64,000 nt of DNA, taken from Acidobacteriaceae bacterium (GTDB taxonomy: Bacteria; Acidobacteriota; Terriglobia; Terriglobales; Acidobacteriaceae). The notes beneath the pieces were generated by a model, which did no database searches, was not told the DNA's origin, and worked only from the letters and a program-made list of their open reading frames with translations. Shown piece by piece: positions 6,325-15,156 of this stretch. The position numbers and the translations under genes were made by a program. Position 1 is the stretch's first letter, and every line of letters starts with the position of its first letter. Where the stretch lies: the NCBI GenBank assembly GCA_003138515.1, contig PLGG01000021.1, forward strand, positions 1 to 64,000, in the 5' to 3' direction.

Positions 6325-7500
6325 TTACGAGGCGGCCTGAGTGCGGGCCAGTTCGAAGGTGGAGAAGCGCATGTGCTGGCCGCTGATTTCGGAGCGGAGC
6401 TCCTGCCAGAGCTCATTGGGAATCTTGAGGAAGACCTCGACGACGGCGGGATCGAATTGCGTTCCCGAGCAGTGGAGAATTTCCTGGCGCGCGGCATCAA
6501 AGCCACGAGCTTTGCGGTAGGGACGGTCGCTGGTGATGGCGTCGAGGGTGTCGGCCACGGCAAAGATGCGCGCGCCGATGGGAATTTCGCGGCCGGCGAG
6601 GCGATTGGGGTAGCCGTTGCCGTCGAAGTGCTCCTGATGGCAGAAGACGATTTCAGCCGCGCCGGCGAGAAAGGGAATTTTGCGCAGCATGTTGTAGCCG
6701 CGGGCGCAGTGCTCGCGCATGAGGTCCTGCTCCTCCGCGGTGAGCTTGCCGGGCTTGCGGAGAATTTCGTCGGGAATGGCCATCTTGCCGATGTCGTGGA
6801 GGAAGGCGCCGCGCGCGATGATCTTGATTTCCTCGGGTGGAATGCCCATGGCGCGGGCGAGCGCGATGGCGAAGGCGGTGACGCGCTTGGAGTGGCCCTC
6901 GGTTTCGGAGTCCTTCAAGTCGAGGGCGTCGCCCAGGGCCTCGAGCGTGACGTCGTAAGAGTGCTCGAGATCTTCCATGGCGTGGCGCAGCATTTCAGTG
7001 CGGGCGCGAACCATTTCTTCCAGGCTCTGGTGGTAGTTCTGGGTTTCTTCAAGGGCCTGGCGATGATTGAGCGCGCGCTCGACGGTGTTCAGCAACTGCT
7101 CGCGCTCGAAGGGCTTGAGGAGGTAGTCGTAGGCTCCGCGGCGCATGGAGTCGATGGCCACGCTGATGTCGTGAACGGCGGTGACCATGACGACGGGAAG
7201 ATTGGGCTGCAGGGCGTGGATGCGCTCAAGGAGGGCGATCCCGTTGAGATCGTTCATGACGATGTCAGTGAGCACGAGATTGAAGGTGTTCATCTCGAGT
7301 GCTTCGAGGGCATCGCGGCCGTCGCAGGCCTGCTCAACCGTGTATCCGTGGCGTTCGAGAGCAGCGGCAATCATAGTGCGGACGGGAGCTTCATCGTCGA
7401 CGACGAGAACACGCGCAGGCTTGCGAGCGCGCGCGTCGCCTTCGTTTCGCGGGCTCCTCGCTGTGCCCATCGTTTTCACGTCTGCCAAAGACAACGCCAA
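6325..7500 (-). CDS. Response regulator with HD-GYP domain (putative c-di-GMP phosphodiesterase)
   Basis: 391 aa. An N-terminal receiver (residues 32-150) has the acidic pair VVDDE, the phospho-acceptor in VLTDIVMNDL, the switch residue in VMVTA and the Lys in YLLKPF. A short coiled coil leads to an HD-GYP domain (about 190-360) with HSKRV, HDIGK and a HFDGNGYP loop, then DTLDAITSDRPYR. HD-GYP proteins hydrolyse cyclic di-GMP; the metal residues look complete, although HH is replaced by HQ ahead of the GYP loop. The start is TTG at 7500, with GGAGG seven bases upstream. The partner kinase is not in the window. Confidence 0.9.
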   Translation of the reverse strand: MALSLADVKTMGTARSPRNEGDARARKPARVLVVDDEAPVRTMIAAALERHGYTVEQACDGRDALEALEMNTFNLVLTDIVMNDLNGIALLERIHALQPNLPVVMVTAVHDISVAIDSMRRGAYDYLLKPFEREQLLNTVERALNHRQALEETQNYHQSLEEMVRARTEMLRHAMEDLEHSYDVTLEALGDALDLKDSETEGHSKRVTAFAIALARAMGIPPEEIKIIARGAFLHDIGKMAIPDEILRKPGKLTAEEQDLMREHCARGYNMLRKIPFLAGAAEIVFCHQEHFDGNGYPNRLAGREIPIGARIFAVADTLDAITSDRPYRKARGFDAARQEILHCSGTQFDPAVVEVFLKIPNELWQELRSEISGQHMRFSTFELARTQAAS

Positions 7501-7953
7501 CTGGCAGCCTCCCTATTATTATGCCCGCGCAGCTATCAAGCCCGGCGTTTTCCGATCACCCACACGGCGCGCATGATCCGTTCATGCGTTGTTCAGAATT
7601 TATTTCAAGCGGCGGCCTTTGTCCCCTTCCCTGCCGGTTACGCGGCGCGCTCGCCCTGGATTCCGTCGAGTACTACCAACTCTGTGAAACGATCGAGTTT
7701 CTGAAACGATCCAAGGCCCTGGCTACTCGCACCGCTGAGGCCACGCTCTTTTTGACGCTGCCGCCGGTTGAAAGGTGCACAAAATTAACGAGATAACGCC
7801 TTGGCTCCCCGGCCGCCGCACGCGAGAGCAAGCGGAGGGAGGGAAGTCTTTTCGTGAGAGTAGCATCCGGACAATCTCGTCTCAATCACCCGAACGTGGC
7901 ACCGGGTTGAGACGAACCTGTAGGATCAATGGCCTTGACGGGGAATGGGAGCG
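7501..7953. other. 453-bp spacer with one strong stem-loop
   Basis: No convincing gene is seen. TCGTCTCAA (7877-7885) pairs with TTGAGACGA (7907-7915) and encloses CCCG/CGGG, giving a stable hairpin just downstream of the minus-strand glmU-like gene. It lacks a T tract, so it may be a processing signal or REP-like element rather than a simple terminator. Confidence 0.5.
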
Positions 7954-8700
7954 TCAGGATTTTTTGGCCTGGCGTTTGGCGCGGCGGGCTGTGGCCCAGC
8001 CTTCGATGTTGGCCTGTTTGGCGCGGCTGACGGCGAGGGCGTCTGCCGGGACGTCTTTGGTGATGCAGGAACCCGCGCCGATATAGGCTCCGTCGCCGAC
8101 GGTGACGGGCGCGACGAGTGTGGTGTCGCTGCCGACGAACGCGGCTTTGCCAATGCGCGTGACGTGCTTCGAGACGCCGTCGTAGTTGCAAGTGATGGTT
8201 CCGGCGCCGATGTTGGAACCTTCGCCGATTTCGGCGTCGCCGAGGTAGGTAAGATGGTTGGCTTTGGCTCCCTTGCCGAGGCGCGACTTCTTCATTTCGA
8301 CAAAGTTGCCGACGTGAGCGTTTTCGCCGATGTCGCTGCCGGGGCGCAGGTGGGTGAACGGTCCGATGCGCGCGCCGTCGGCAATGGTGGAATCCTCGAG
8401 GACGCAGCTTTGAAGGATCTGCACGCCGTTGCCGAGGGTGCAATTTTCAATGACGGAGAAGGAACGAATGCGGCAGCCCGAGCCGACGCGCGTGCGGCCG
8501 AGCAGTTGTGTGAAAGGCTCAATGACCGTGCCGGCAGCGACTTCAACATCGGGATCGATGACGCAGGTGTCAGGTCGGTCAATGGTGACTCCGGCGGCGA
8601 TGAGGCGCGCGGCGGCGGCGTGTTGGCGCGCGGCGAGCGGCGACGGCTGGCCGGCGGCGGTTGCTGTCGCGTTTGCCGGCGGGTTTGAGCTGGTCGTCAT
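7954..8700 (-). CDS. Stand-alone GlmU-type left-handed beta-helix acetyltransferase domain
   Basis: 248 aa from the ATG at 8700, which has AGGAG nine bases upstream; an earlier in-frame ATG at 8718 overlaps that site. The protein is made of hexapeptide repeats and keeps the C-terminal motifs of Glm[39 protein letters not shown] and a KPxx-like tail [11 protein letters not shown]. GlmU normally fuses a uridyltransferase to this domain; the nucleotidyltransferase half is absent. It probably acetylates glucosamine-1-phosphate to GlcNAc-1-P for peptidoglycan and LPS, with the uridyl transfer done by another protein. Confidence 0.85.
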   Translation of the reverse strand: MTTSSNPPANATATAAGQPSPLAARQHAAAARLIAAGVTIDRPDTCVIDPDVEVAAGTVIEPFTQLLGRTRVGSGCRIRSFSVIENCTLGNGVQILQSCVLEDSTIADGARIGPFTHLRPGSDIGENAHVGNFVEMKKSRLGKGAKANHLTYLGDAEIGEGSNIGAGTITCNYDGVSKHVTRIGKAAFVGSDTTLVAPVTVGDGAYIGAGSCITKDVPADALAVSRAKQANIEGWATARRAKRQAKKS

Positions 8701-8761
8701 GTCACTTTCTCCTGGCATTTTGCGGACTCAATCAAGGGCGAATAGGCAAAACGATGGCCGG

Positions 8762-10252
8762 TTATTGGAGCGCTGCGCCTGCCGCCGGCGGCGGGCCAGC
8801 GGGTTGCGGGATGGTGATGTCGATGGCTTGCGGCGCGCCCATGCCGAGCGCGTCGAGTGGCGGCTTAATTTCTGGCCCATTGCCCACTACTAATACGGCC
8901 AGCTTTTCCGGGTGGATGTATTTCTTGGCTGCGGCAGTGAGATCGGCAAGGGTGACCTTCTCGAGAGCCGCGTGGTAGGTCTCGAGATAGTCGGGCGGAT
9001 AGCCGTAGAATTCCAACTTCTCGCTCTCGTCCAGGATTTTATCTTTGGTGTCGTAGTCAAAGAGGAAGGAGTTGACGATGTCGTCCTTGGCGCGTTCGAG
9101 CTCGGCCTGCGTGAAGGGCTTTGTGTTCAGGCCGGCGATCTCGGCCTCGGCCGCTTTGGTTGCGTCGACGGTCGACACACTCTTGGTAAGCGCTACGACG
9201 TGGAACGATCCAGGATGGTCATAAGGCAGCGAGAAGCCGCCGCCAACCTCATAGGCCAATCCAAGCTGGGTGCGGACTTTGAGGAAGAGCCGGCTGCCGA
9301 AGCCGCCGCCGAGGATTTCGTTCATGACATCGAGCGTGGGGACATCGGGATTGTGGCGGTCGATGCCGAGGGCGACGATCTGCACGTTGGACTGATTTAC
9401 ATCCTCCTTGTCGATGAAGTAGACGCCGGGCTTGGGTCCGGCGAACTCATCGTGGCGAGGCGGAGCGGCGGTGACGGGCGGAAGGCCTTCGAAGGCTGCA
9501 CGAACCTTGGCCTCCATTGCTTCGGGATCGAAGTCGCCGTAGATGCCGACGATGAGCTGTCCCTTGAGGGTTCGATCGTGCCAGGCTTGCAGATCGGAGA
9601 TGGTGACTGTGGCGATGGTGGCCAGCTCGGGTTGACGCGTGTAAGGGCTGTTGACGCCGTAGACGAGCTTGGCCGACTCGCGACCGGCGATTCCGTCCTC
9701 GTCGTCGTTGCGGCGGACAATTGAGGTGGCTTCCTGCTGCTGTGCCAGCTCGAGCTTCTCCGCGCTGAATTTGGGATGGAAGAGCAGGTTCATAGCCAGA
9801 GAAAAAACCTGATCGGCGTCGCCTTTCAGCGAATCCCAGGAAAGCGCGGTGGAATCCTCGTCGCCATCGGTTTCGATGTGCGCGGCTTTGGCTTCGAGCA
9901 GGTCGTCCATGGCGTCGCCGTCCATGCTCGCCGTGCCGCTGGTGCGCCATGCCTGGCTGTAGAGGCCGAGAAGCCCGGCTTTGGCCGGATCTTCATCGCG
10001 TGAACCACCGTGAATCAGCACCGAGCCGTAGATGAACGGGAGTTCGTGATCTTCCTGCAAGAAAATGACAATGCCGTTCTTCAGCTCGATACGTTTGGGC
10101 TGCTGAGGATGGAAAGCATGGAGCTGCGGAATGGGAATGTGCTCCCAGGGTTTGGCTTGCTGCGCGGTCGACCCGGACGGAAACACCAGAGCAGAGAGTA
10201 GCGCGGCGACCAACAGGAATCGGGAACCCAGGCAGAAGGCGTGTTGGTTCAT
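8762..10252 (-). CDS. M16-family peptidase-like subunit lacking the zinc motif
   Basis: 496 aa with signal peptide (cleavage near GSTAQQ). It has the M16 fold pattern: RIELKNGIVIFLQEDHELPF at the N-terminus, and NEILGGGFGSRLFLKVRTQLGLAYEVG in the second half. Where active M16 enzymes have HxxEH after the Gly-rich strand, this protein has GLLGLYSQAW, so it cannot bind zinc in the usual way. Such proteins pair with an active partner, as mitochondrial processing peptidase alpha does with beta. Its ATG overlaps the stop of the upstream active gene (ATGA, 10249-10252), so a heterodimer is likely. Periplasmic. Confidence 0.88.
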   Translation of the reverse strand: MNQHAFCLGSRFLLVAALLSALVFPSGSTAQQAKPWEHIPIPQLHAFHPQQPKRIELKNGIVIFLQEDHELPFIYGSVLIHGGSRDEDPAKAGLLGLYSQAWRTSGTASMDGDAMDDLLEAKAAHIETDGDEDSTALSWDSLKGDADQVFSLAMNLLFHPKFSAEKLELAQQQEATSIVRRNDDEDGIAGRESAKLVYGVNSPYTRQPELATIATVTISDLQAWHDRTLKGQLIVGIYGDFDPEAMEAKVRAAFEGLPPVTAAPPRHDEFAGPKPGVYFIDKEDVNQSNVQIVALGIDRHNPDVPTLDVMNEILGGGFGSRLFLKVRTQLGLAYEVGGGFSLPYDHPGSFHVVALTKSVSTVDATKAAEAEIAGLNTKPFTQAELERAKDDIVNSFLFDYDTKDKILDESEKLEFYGYPPDYLETYHAALEKVTLADLTAAAKKYIHPEKLAVLVVGNGPEIKPPLDALGMGAPQAIDITIPQPAGPPPAAGAALQ

Positions 10253-11793
10253 TGCGCGCCTCCATCCGATTTCGCGGCTGGCGCCGGAGGCTCGGTGTCG
10301 ATTTCAGCGCTGGTTCGATTCGAGGCCACAAATACCTTGTTTGCCACACGGCGAATGTCGGCTTTGGTGACCTTGTTCACGGCGTCAAGCTGCAGGAACA
10401 ACTGGCGCCAGTCGCCGTAGCGCGTCTGGTACTCGGCGAGCGAGTTGGCGAGGCCCTGGTTGTCGTCCAGGCCGCGCAGAAGATCGGCGCGAGTCCGGGT
10501 TTTGAACATTTCGAGTTCAGCGTCGGTGACGTCGGAGGCCTTCAGCTTTTCAATCTCCTTGTGAATGGCGTCGCGCATCTCGGCCGGAGTGTGGCCGGGG
10601 AGTGGAATGGCTCCAAACATGAACAGGCTTGGGTACCTCTCTCCGGGCACCGGGCTTTCGCCGATGGCCTCCGCCGCAATCTGCTGCTCTTCCACCAGAC
10701 TGCGGTAGAGCCGCGACACGCGACCATTCGACAGGATGTCGCTGATTGCGTCGTAGACCGCGTCATCGGGGTCGCGATAGCTGGGCCGGTGATAGCCCTC
10801 AAGGAAGACTGGCTGCGTCTGCTCGCGAATGACAAGGGATTTCTCGGCGAATTGCTGAGGCTCCACGGTCGTCATGTCTTCCGGCCTGGGGCCACCAGGA
10901 ACGCGGCTGAAATACTTTTCCAGCACGGGCAGCGCGGTCTCGGGATCGACGTCACCCACAATGGCGATGACAATATTTCCGCCCACATAGAACTTTTTGT
11001 GGAAGGCCATCGCCTCAGTAGCATTGATCTGGCCGACCTCGCTGGGCCAGCCGATGTCGCTGCGGCCGTAGTTGTGCGCGACGTAGGCGGTAGCAAAGAA
11101 CTGCTCCTCAAGGCGCCCGATAGGGTTCGAGTCGACACGCATGCGGCGCTCTTCCATCACGACGTCGCGTTCCTTGTAGAACTCGCGCGGGACAACATCG
11201 GAGAGGCGGCTCGACTCCATCCACGCCCAAAGGTCGAGGCGATTCTCTGGCATCGACCAGAAATACTGCGTGTCGTCCAGGCCGGTCGCGGCGTTTAAAT
11301 CGTGCGCGCCGTTGGCCTCTGCAACCTCAGTGAACTGGTTGGGGATTACATATTTCTCCGCCTCCGCCTGCGCGGCAAGAAAGGCCTCGTGCAGCTCGGC
11401 GAGTTTCTGCTCGCTGCGCCCGACGGGCTTCAGGTACTCGGCCTCGTAGGCGTCATTGGCCTCCTCCACTTTCTGAAGGGCGACTGTTTCCGCGGGATAG
11501 TTGGTGGTGCCGATCTGGCTTGTGCCTTTGAAAGCGAGATGCTCGAACATGTGCGCGAGGCCGCTTTCGCCTGTCGGGTCGTTCACGTCGCCAGCGTCGA
11601 TGAACGTGGTATAGCTGAAGACCGGCGCGTCATGACGCTCGCAAATGACCAGCGTAAGCCCATTGGGAAGCACGTTGACAGTGATCCGCTTTTCAAAGCT
11701 TTTGAGATCCTGCGCCGACGCCGCGGATACTGCCAGCAGCAATGCAAAAAGCAAAAAGATGGCGGGAAAACCTGAGAATAATCTCTGCCGCAT
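10249..11793 (-). CDS. Zinc metallopeptidase, M16 (pitrilysin/insulinase) family
   Basis: 514 aa from the ATG at 11793, preceded by GGGAGG and followed by a clear signal peptide (basic MRQR, hydrophobic core, SAASAQ). The zinc site is complete: GLAHMFEHLAFKGT (HxxEH) near residue 80, with a distal Glu-rich helix beyond. The second half carries ISDILSNGRVSRLYRSLVEEQQIA, the usual M16 C-domain start. It cleaves peptides in the periplasm, probably as a complex with the inactive subunit encoded immediately downstream. Substrate unknown. Confidence 0.9.
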   Translation of the reverse strand: MRQRLFSGFPAIFLLFALLLAVSAASAQDLKSFEKRITVNVLPNGLTLVICERHDAPVFSYTTFIDAGDVNDPTGESGLAHMFEHLAFKGTSQIGTTNYPAETVALQKVEEANDAYEAEYLKPVGRSEQKLAELHEAFLAAQAEAEKYVIPNQFTEVAEANGAHDLNAATGLDDTQYFWSMPENRLDLWAWMESSRLSDVVPREFYKERDVVMEERRMRVDSNPIGRLEEQFFATAYVAHNYGRSDIGWPSEVGQINATEAMAFHKKFYVGGNIVIAIVGDVDPETALPVLEKYFSRVPGGPRPEDMTTVEPQQFAEKSLVIREQTQPVFLEGYHRPSYRDPDDAVYDAISDILSNGRVSRLYRSLVEEQQIAAEAIGESPVPGERYPSLFMFGAIPLPGHTPAEMRDAIHKEIEKLKASDVTDAELEMFKTRTRADLLRGLDDNQGLANSLAEYQTRYGDWRQLFLQLDAVNKVTKADIRRVANKVFVASNRTSAEIDTEPPAPAAKSDGGAQ

Positions 11794-11936
11794 CCAACCT
11801 CCCTGTTCCATGAGAGCAAAAAGACGATGGTTCGCTCTCTTCCAAGCTATTGCCCACAGGCGGGGGCGTCAAACGCGAGGCAGGCGACCCGGCCGATTCA
11901 GAGGGCCCGGAGGGACCGGTCGAAAATGGCGGAAGG

Positions 11937-11952
11937 TATAATCGGAGGCATG
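11937..11952 (+). promoter_or_regulatory. Consensus -10 placed for leaderless larE transcription
   Basis: TATAAT (11937-11942) is followed after seven bases by the ATG at 11950. A transcript starting about 7 nt downstream of the -10 would begin at or next to the start codon, so larE mRNA may be leaderless. A GGAGG is present but only one base from the ATG, too close for normal use. No clear -35 is visible. Confidence 0.45.
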
Positions 11953-12849
11953 GCGGCGAGCGCAGAAACGAAGATTGTGGAGGCTGCGGCGGCGCGGGCA
12001 AGCGATGACGGCGCGCTGGAAGCCCAGGAAAAGCTGCGCACGCTGGAGAGCCGGCTGGAGCAGCTCGGTGGCCTGATGGTGGCCTATTCGGGCGGGGTAG
12101 ATTCAGCATTTTTGGCGGCCACGGCGCATCGCGTGCTTGGCTCGCGCATGCTGGCCGTGCTAGCCGATTCGGCCTCGCTCGCGCGGCGCGACATGGAGCA
12201 GGCAACAGCGTTTGCCCAATCGATTGGAATGCCACTGCAGGTGGTGGCGACCGAGGAGCTGGACCGCGAAGAATACGCGCGGAACGACGCGAACCGCTGT
12301 TTCCACTGCAAGGACGAGCTGTTTCAAGTAATGGAAAAGCTGGGCGCGGAGCTGGGCTTTCGGAACATCGCCTACGGGATGAATGCAGACGACACGCGTG
12401 ATTTTCGCCCCGGCCAGCGCGCCGCCGAGCAACACACAGTACTGGCGCCGCTCGCCGACGCGGGTCTGACGAAGCTGGAAGTGCGCGCGCTGGCCAAGGC
12501 GGCCGGTTACCCGGGATGGGATCGCCCGGCGGCGCCGTGCCTGTCGTCGCGCGTGGAGTATGGACGCACCGTGACGCGCGAGGTTCTGGAGCAAGTGGAG
12601 CGCGGCGAAGAGAGCCTGCGGCAGTTGGGCTTTCGCGAGCTGCGGGTGCGTCACCATGGAGAACTGGCGCGCGTGGAGATCGCGCGCAATGAGCTGCCGC
12701 GCGCGTTGACGATGGAGATGATGGACACGATCACGTTGGCGCTGAAACAGGCGGGTTTTAAGTACGTCACGCTCGATTGCACGGGATTCCGCTCGGGTTC
12801 GATGAATGCGGTTCTGCCCGCTGAAGTGCTGGCGCGGCGGGGCGCCTAG
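11950..12849 (+). CDS. larE: LarE, ATP-dependent sacrificial sulfur transferase
   Basis: 299 aa from ATG 11950. LarE is a PP-loop enzyme that activates pyridinium biscarboxylate by AMP transfer and adds sulfur during nickel-pincer cofactor synthesis. The PP-loop SGGVDSAF is at about residue 48, NRCFHCKDELF near 115, and PAAPCLSSRVEYG near 195 with the conserved Cys that in single-Cys LarE proteins gives up its sulfur. Upstream in-frame codons have no ribosome site. larC and larB follow on the same strand. No larA (racemase) is in the window; the cofactor may serve a distant LarA homologue. Confidence 0.93.
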   Translation: MAASAETKIVEAAAARASDDGALEAQEKLRTLESRLEQLGGLMVAYSGGVDSAFLAATAHRVLGSRMLAVLADSASLARRDMEQATAFAQSIGMPLQVVATEELDREEYARNDANRCFHCKDELFQVMEKLGAELGFRNIAYGMNADDTRDFRPGQRAAEQHTVLAPLADAGLTKLEVRALAKAAGYPGWDRPAAPCLSSRVEYGRTVTREVLEQVERGEESLRQLGFRELRVRHHGELARVEIARNELPRALTMEMMDTITLALKQAGFKYVTLDCTGFRSGSMNAVLPAEVLARRGA

Positions 12850-12917
12850 CTCTCTCAATTCCCTTCTCCGGCCTGAATTCCCTTCCCTGGGCTCAAACAA
12901 TTTAGAATCACAGGGCA

Positions 12918-14342
12918 ATGAAAATCGGCTATCTGGAGTGCTTTTCCGGGATCAGCGGAGACATGCTGCTGGGCGCGCTGGTGGATGCGGGCGTGCCGTT
13001 CGAGCTGCTTGCCGAGACGGCGGCGGCCCTGAACGTGGGCGCGCGCCTGGAGATGCGCAAGGTGAGCCGCGGCGGATTGGCGGCGGTGAAAGTGGACGTG
13101 GTGACGGAAGAACAGGGACCAAGCCAGCCCATCGAGCAGGAATCGCTCGATTGGGGCCCCGGCAGGGACCAAGGGACCAAGGGACCGGAACACGATGACG
13201 ACCACGGACATTCGCACGAACCCCACGGACACGACCATCACGATCATGAGCACCACAGCCATAACCATGCGCCCAATGTACAAGAGGGCCACACGCACGA
13301 ATTGGAGCATGCGCATCAGCACCACGAACACGCGCCGCATCGATCGCTTTCTACAATCCTCGGGATCATTCACGCTGCACCGATCAAAGACTCAGTGAAA
13401 CAGCGCGCGGCTCGCGCCTTCCAATTGCTCGGCGAGGCGGAGGCAGCGATCCATTCGATCCCCATTGAGAACGTGCATTTCCACGAAGTGGGCGCGGTAG
13501 ACACGATTGTGGACATTGTGTGCGCGGCGGCGGGATGCGAAGCGCTGGGAGTGGGCCAGTGGATGGCGTCGCGCCTGAATGTGGGAAGCGGGACGGTGAA
13601 GTGCGCGCACGGGACGCTGCCGGTGCCTGCGCCTGCTACGTTGGCTCTGCTTGGTGATGCGCCCGTGTATGCCGCGGGTGCGCCGATGGAGCGCGTGACG
13701 CCGACTGGCGCGGCTGTGCTGCGCATGTTGGACGTGACATACGGGACGCTGCCCGCGATGAGCGTGAAGGCGCGCGGCTACGGCGCGGGCGGACGCGATA
13801 CGCCGGGAGAGCCGAATCTGCTGCGGCTGCTGGTGGGCGAGGCGGAAGAGGGAGCCGAGAGCACGGAGCCGATCGCCGTGATTGAGACCGTGGTTGACGA
13901 CGCGACTCCGCAGCTGCTGGCTTATGTGAGCGAGTTGCTGATGGAGGCCGGCGCATGGGACGTTTACAGAGCGCCGGTGCAGATGAAGAAGGGGCGAACA
14001 GGCGTGCAGATCACTGTACTCGCGAGCCCCGAAGCGATGCCGGCGCTGCGCGACCTGCTGCTGCGCGAGACAACAACCATCGGCTTGCGCTGGCGGATGG
14101 AAAACAAGCTGGCACTGGCGCGCGAGTTTGTGGAAGTAGAGACGGCGTGGGGAAAAGTGCGGATGAAGGTTGCGCGCTGGCCCTCAGGCGAGGTGGCCAA
14201 CGCGTCGCCGGAATATGAAGTGTGCCGCAATATTGCGCGCCATCAGGGCGTTCCGCTCAAACGGGTGATGCAGGAGGCGATGCGGGCCTATGCGGAGACG
14301 GAGCGCGCGGCAACACAGAAACAGGTGGAGAAGGGGCGTTGA
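12918..14342 (+). CDS. larC: LarC, nickel insertion protein of nickel-pincer cofactor synthesis
   Basis: 474 aa. It inserts nickel into the dithio-pyridinium cofactor using CTP. The N-terminal LarC1 part starts IGYLECFSGISGDMLLGAL; a long His/Asp-rich insert (about residues 93-140, many HDH, HEH and HSH pairs) is the probable nickel store; the LarC2 part follows from AAPIKDSVKQRA through GAVDTIVDIV and ends in basic residues. Some lactobacilli encode LarC1/LarC2 by programmed frameshift; here it is one frame. An 8-nt repeat array (13164-13187) runs in frame just before the His tract. The stop overlaps the larB start by one base. Confidence 0.93.
   Translation: MKIGYLECFSGISGDMLLGALVDAGVPFELLAETAAALNVGARLEMRKVSRGGLAAVKVDVVTEEQGPSQPIEQESLDWGPGRDQGTKGPEHDDDHGHSHEPHGHDHHDHEHHSHNHAPNVQEGHTHELEHAHQHHEHAPHRSLSTILGIIHAAPIKDSVKQRAARAFQLLGEAEAAIHSIPIENVHFHEVGAVDTIVDIVCAAAGCEALGVGQWMASRLNVGSGTVKCAHGTLPVPAPATLALLGDAPVYAAGAPMERVTPTGAAVLRMLDVTYGTLPAMSVKARGYGAGGRDTPGEPNLLRLLVGEAEEGAESTEPIAVIETVVDDATPQLLAYVSELLMEAGAWDVYRAPVQMKKGRTGVQITVLASPEAMPALRDLLLRETTTIGLRWRMENKLALAREFVEVETAWGKVRMKVARWPSGEVANASPEYEVCRNIARHQGVPLKRVMQEAMRAYAETERAATQKQVEKGR
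13164..13187 (+). repeat. Octanucleotide tandem array inside larC
   Basis: AGGGACCA, AGGGACCA and AGGGACCG are in strict 8-nt phase inside the coding region and are translated as part of GRDQGTKGPEH. The same words appear in a non-coding spacer at 36907-36930, so an intergenic-type array has entered a gene. Confidence 0.8.
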
Positions 14343-15088
14343 TGGATCGCTTGCAGATTGAGGCGGTGTTGAACGAGGTGCGCTCCGGGTCGGCCAGTGT
14401 GGCTGAGGCGTTGGAGCGCCTTCGCAATTTGCCCTTCGAGGATCTGGGCTTCGCCAAGCTCGATCATCATCGCGCGCTGCGCACCGGAATGCCGGAGGTG
14501 ATCTTCGCGGAGAGCAAGACGCCGGCGCAGGTGGCGGCGATCTTTGAGCGCATGGCGAAAGCCGGCGGAAACGTGCTGGCCACGCGCGCTTCGCGCGAAG
14601 TGTTTGAGGCAGTGCATGGCGCGGAACCGCGAGCGGAGTTTCACGAGATGGCGCGAGCCATCACGTTAGTGCAAACCGAAGCGCCCGCCGGCAAAGGGAC
14701 CATAGGAGTGGTGTGCGCCGGAACGAGCGACTTGCCCGTAGCGGAGGAAGCTGCTGTGACGGCGCGACTGATGGGCAACACGGTGGAGCTGGTGGCAGAC
14801 GTGGGAGTGGCCGGCATCCATCGGTTGCTGGCGCAGCGGCAGACGCTGCAATTGGCTCGCGTGCTTGTGGTCTGCGCCGGCATGGAGGGCGCTCTGCCGA
14901 CAGTGGTGGGCGGACTTGTGAATGCGCCGGTGATCGCAGTGCCTACGAGCGTGGGCTACGGCGCATCGCTCGGCGGGGTGGCCGCGCTGCTGGGGATGCT
15001 CAACACCTGCGCGCCGAATGTCTCCGTGGTGAACATCGATAACGGATTCGGCGCAGCCTGCGTCGCGTCGCTGATCAATCATTTGTAG
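14342..15088 (+). CDS. larB: LarB, pyridinium-3,5-biscarboxylic acid mononucleotide synthase
   Basis: 248 aa; the ATG at 14342 shares its A with the larC stop codon (TGATG). LarB carboxylates and hydrolyses nicotinic acid adenine dinucleotide in the first step of nickel-pincer cofactor synthesis. An N-terminal helical part ends in the FAKLDHHRALRTGMPEVIFAESKTP region, followed by a PurE-like carboxylase fold with IGVVCAGTSDLPVAEEAA, VVCAGMEGALPTVVGGL and IAVPTSVGYGASLGGVAAL. Order here is larE-larC-larB in a tight plus-strand operon. Confidence 0.93.
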   Translation: MDRLQIEAVLNEVRSGSASVAEALERLRNLPFEDLGFAKLDHHRALRTGMPEVIFAESKTPAQVAAIFERMAKAGGNVLATRASREVFEAVHGAEPRAEFHEMARAITLVQTEAPAGKGTIGVVCAGTSDLPVAEEAAVTARLMGNTVELVADVGVAGIHRLLAQRQTLQLARVLVVCAGMEGALPTVVGGLVNAPVIAVPTSVGYGASLGGVAALLGMLNTCAPNVSVVNIDNGFGAACVASLINHL

Positions 15089-15156
15089 CGGCGCGCCATG
15101 ACTCGCAAGGCTGGATAGCCGGAGCGAAGCGCGTGGATTCGGCGGAGACTCGAGCT

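Noticed and set aside
7521-7796. 91-codon frame between the HD-GYP and glmU-like genes
   Set aside because: No ribosome site and no recognisable fold; it begins inside the probable HD-GYP leader region.
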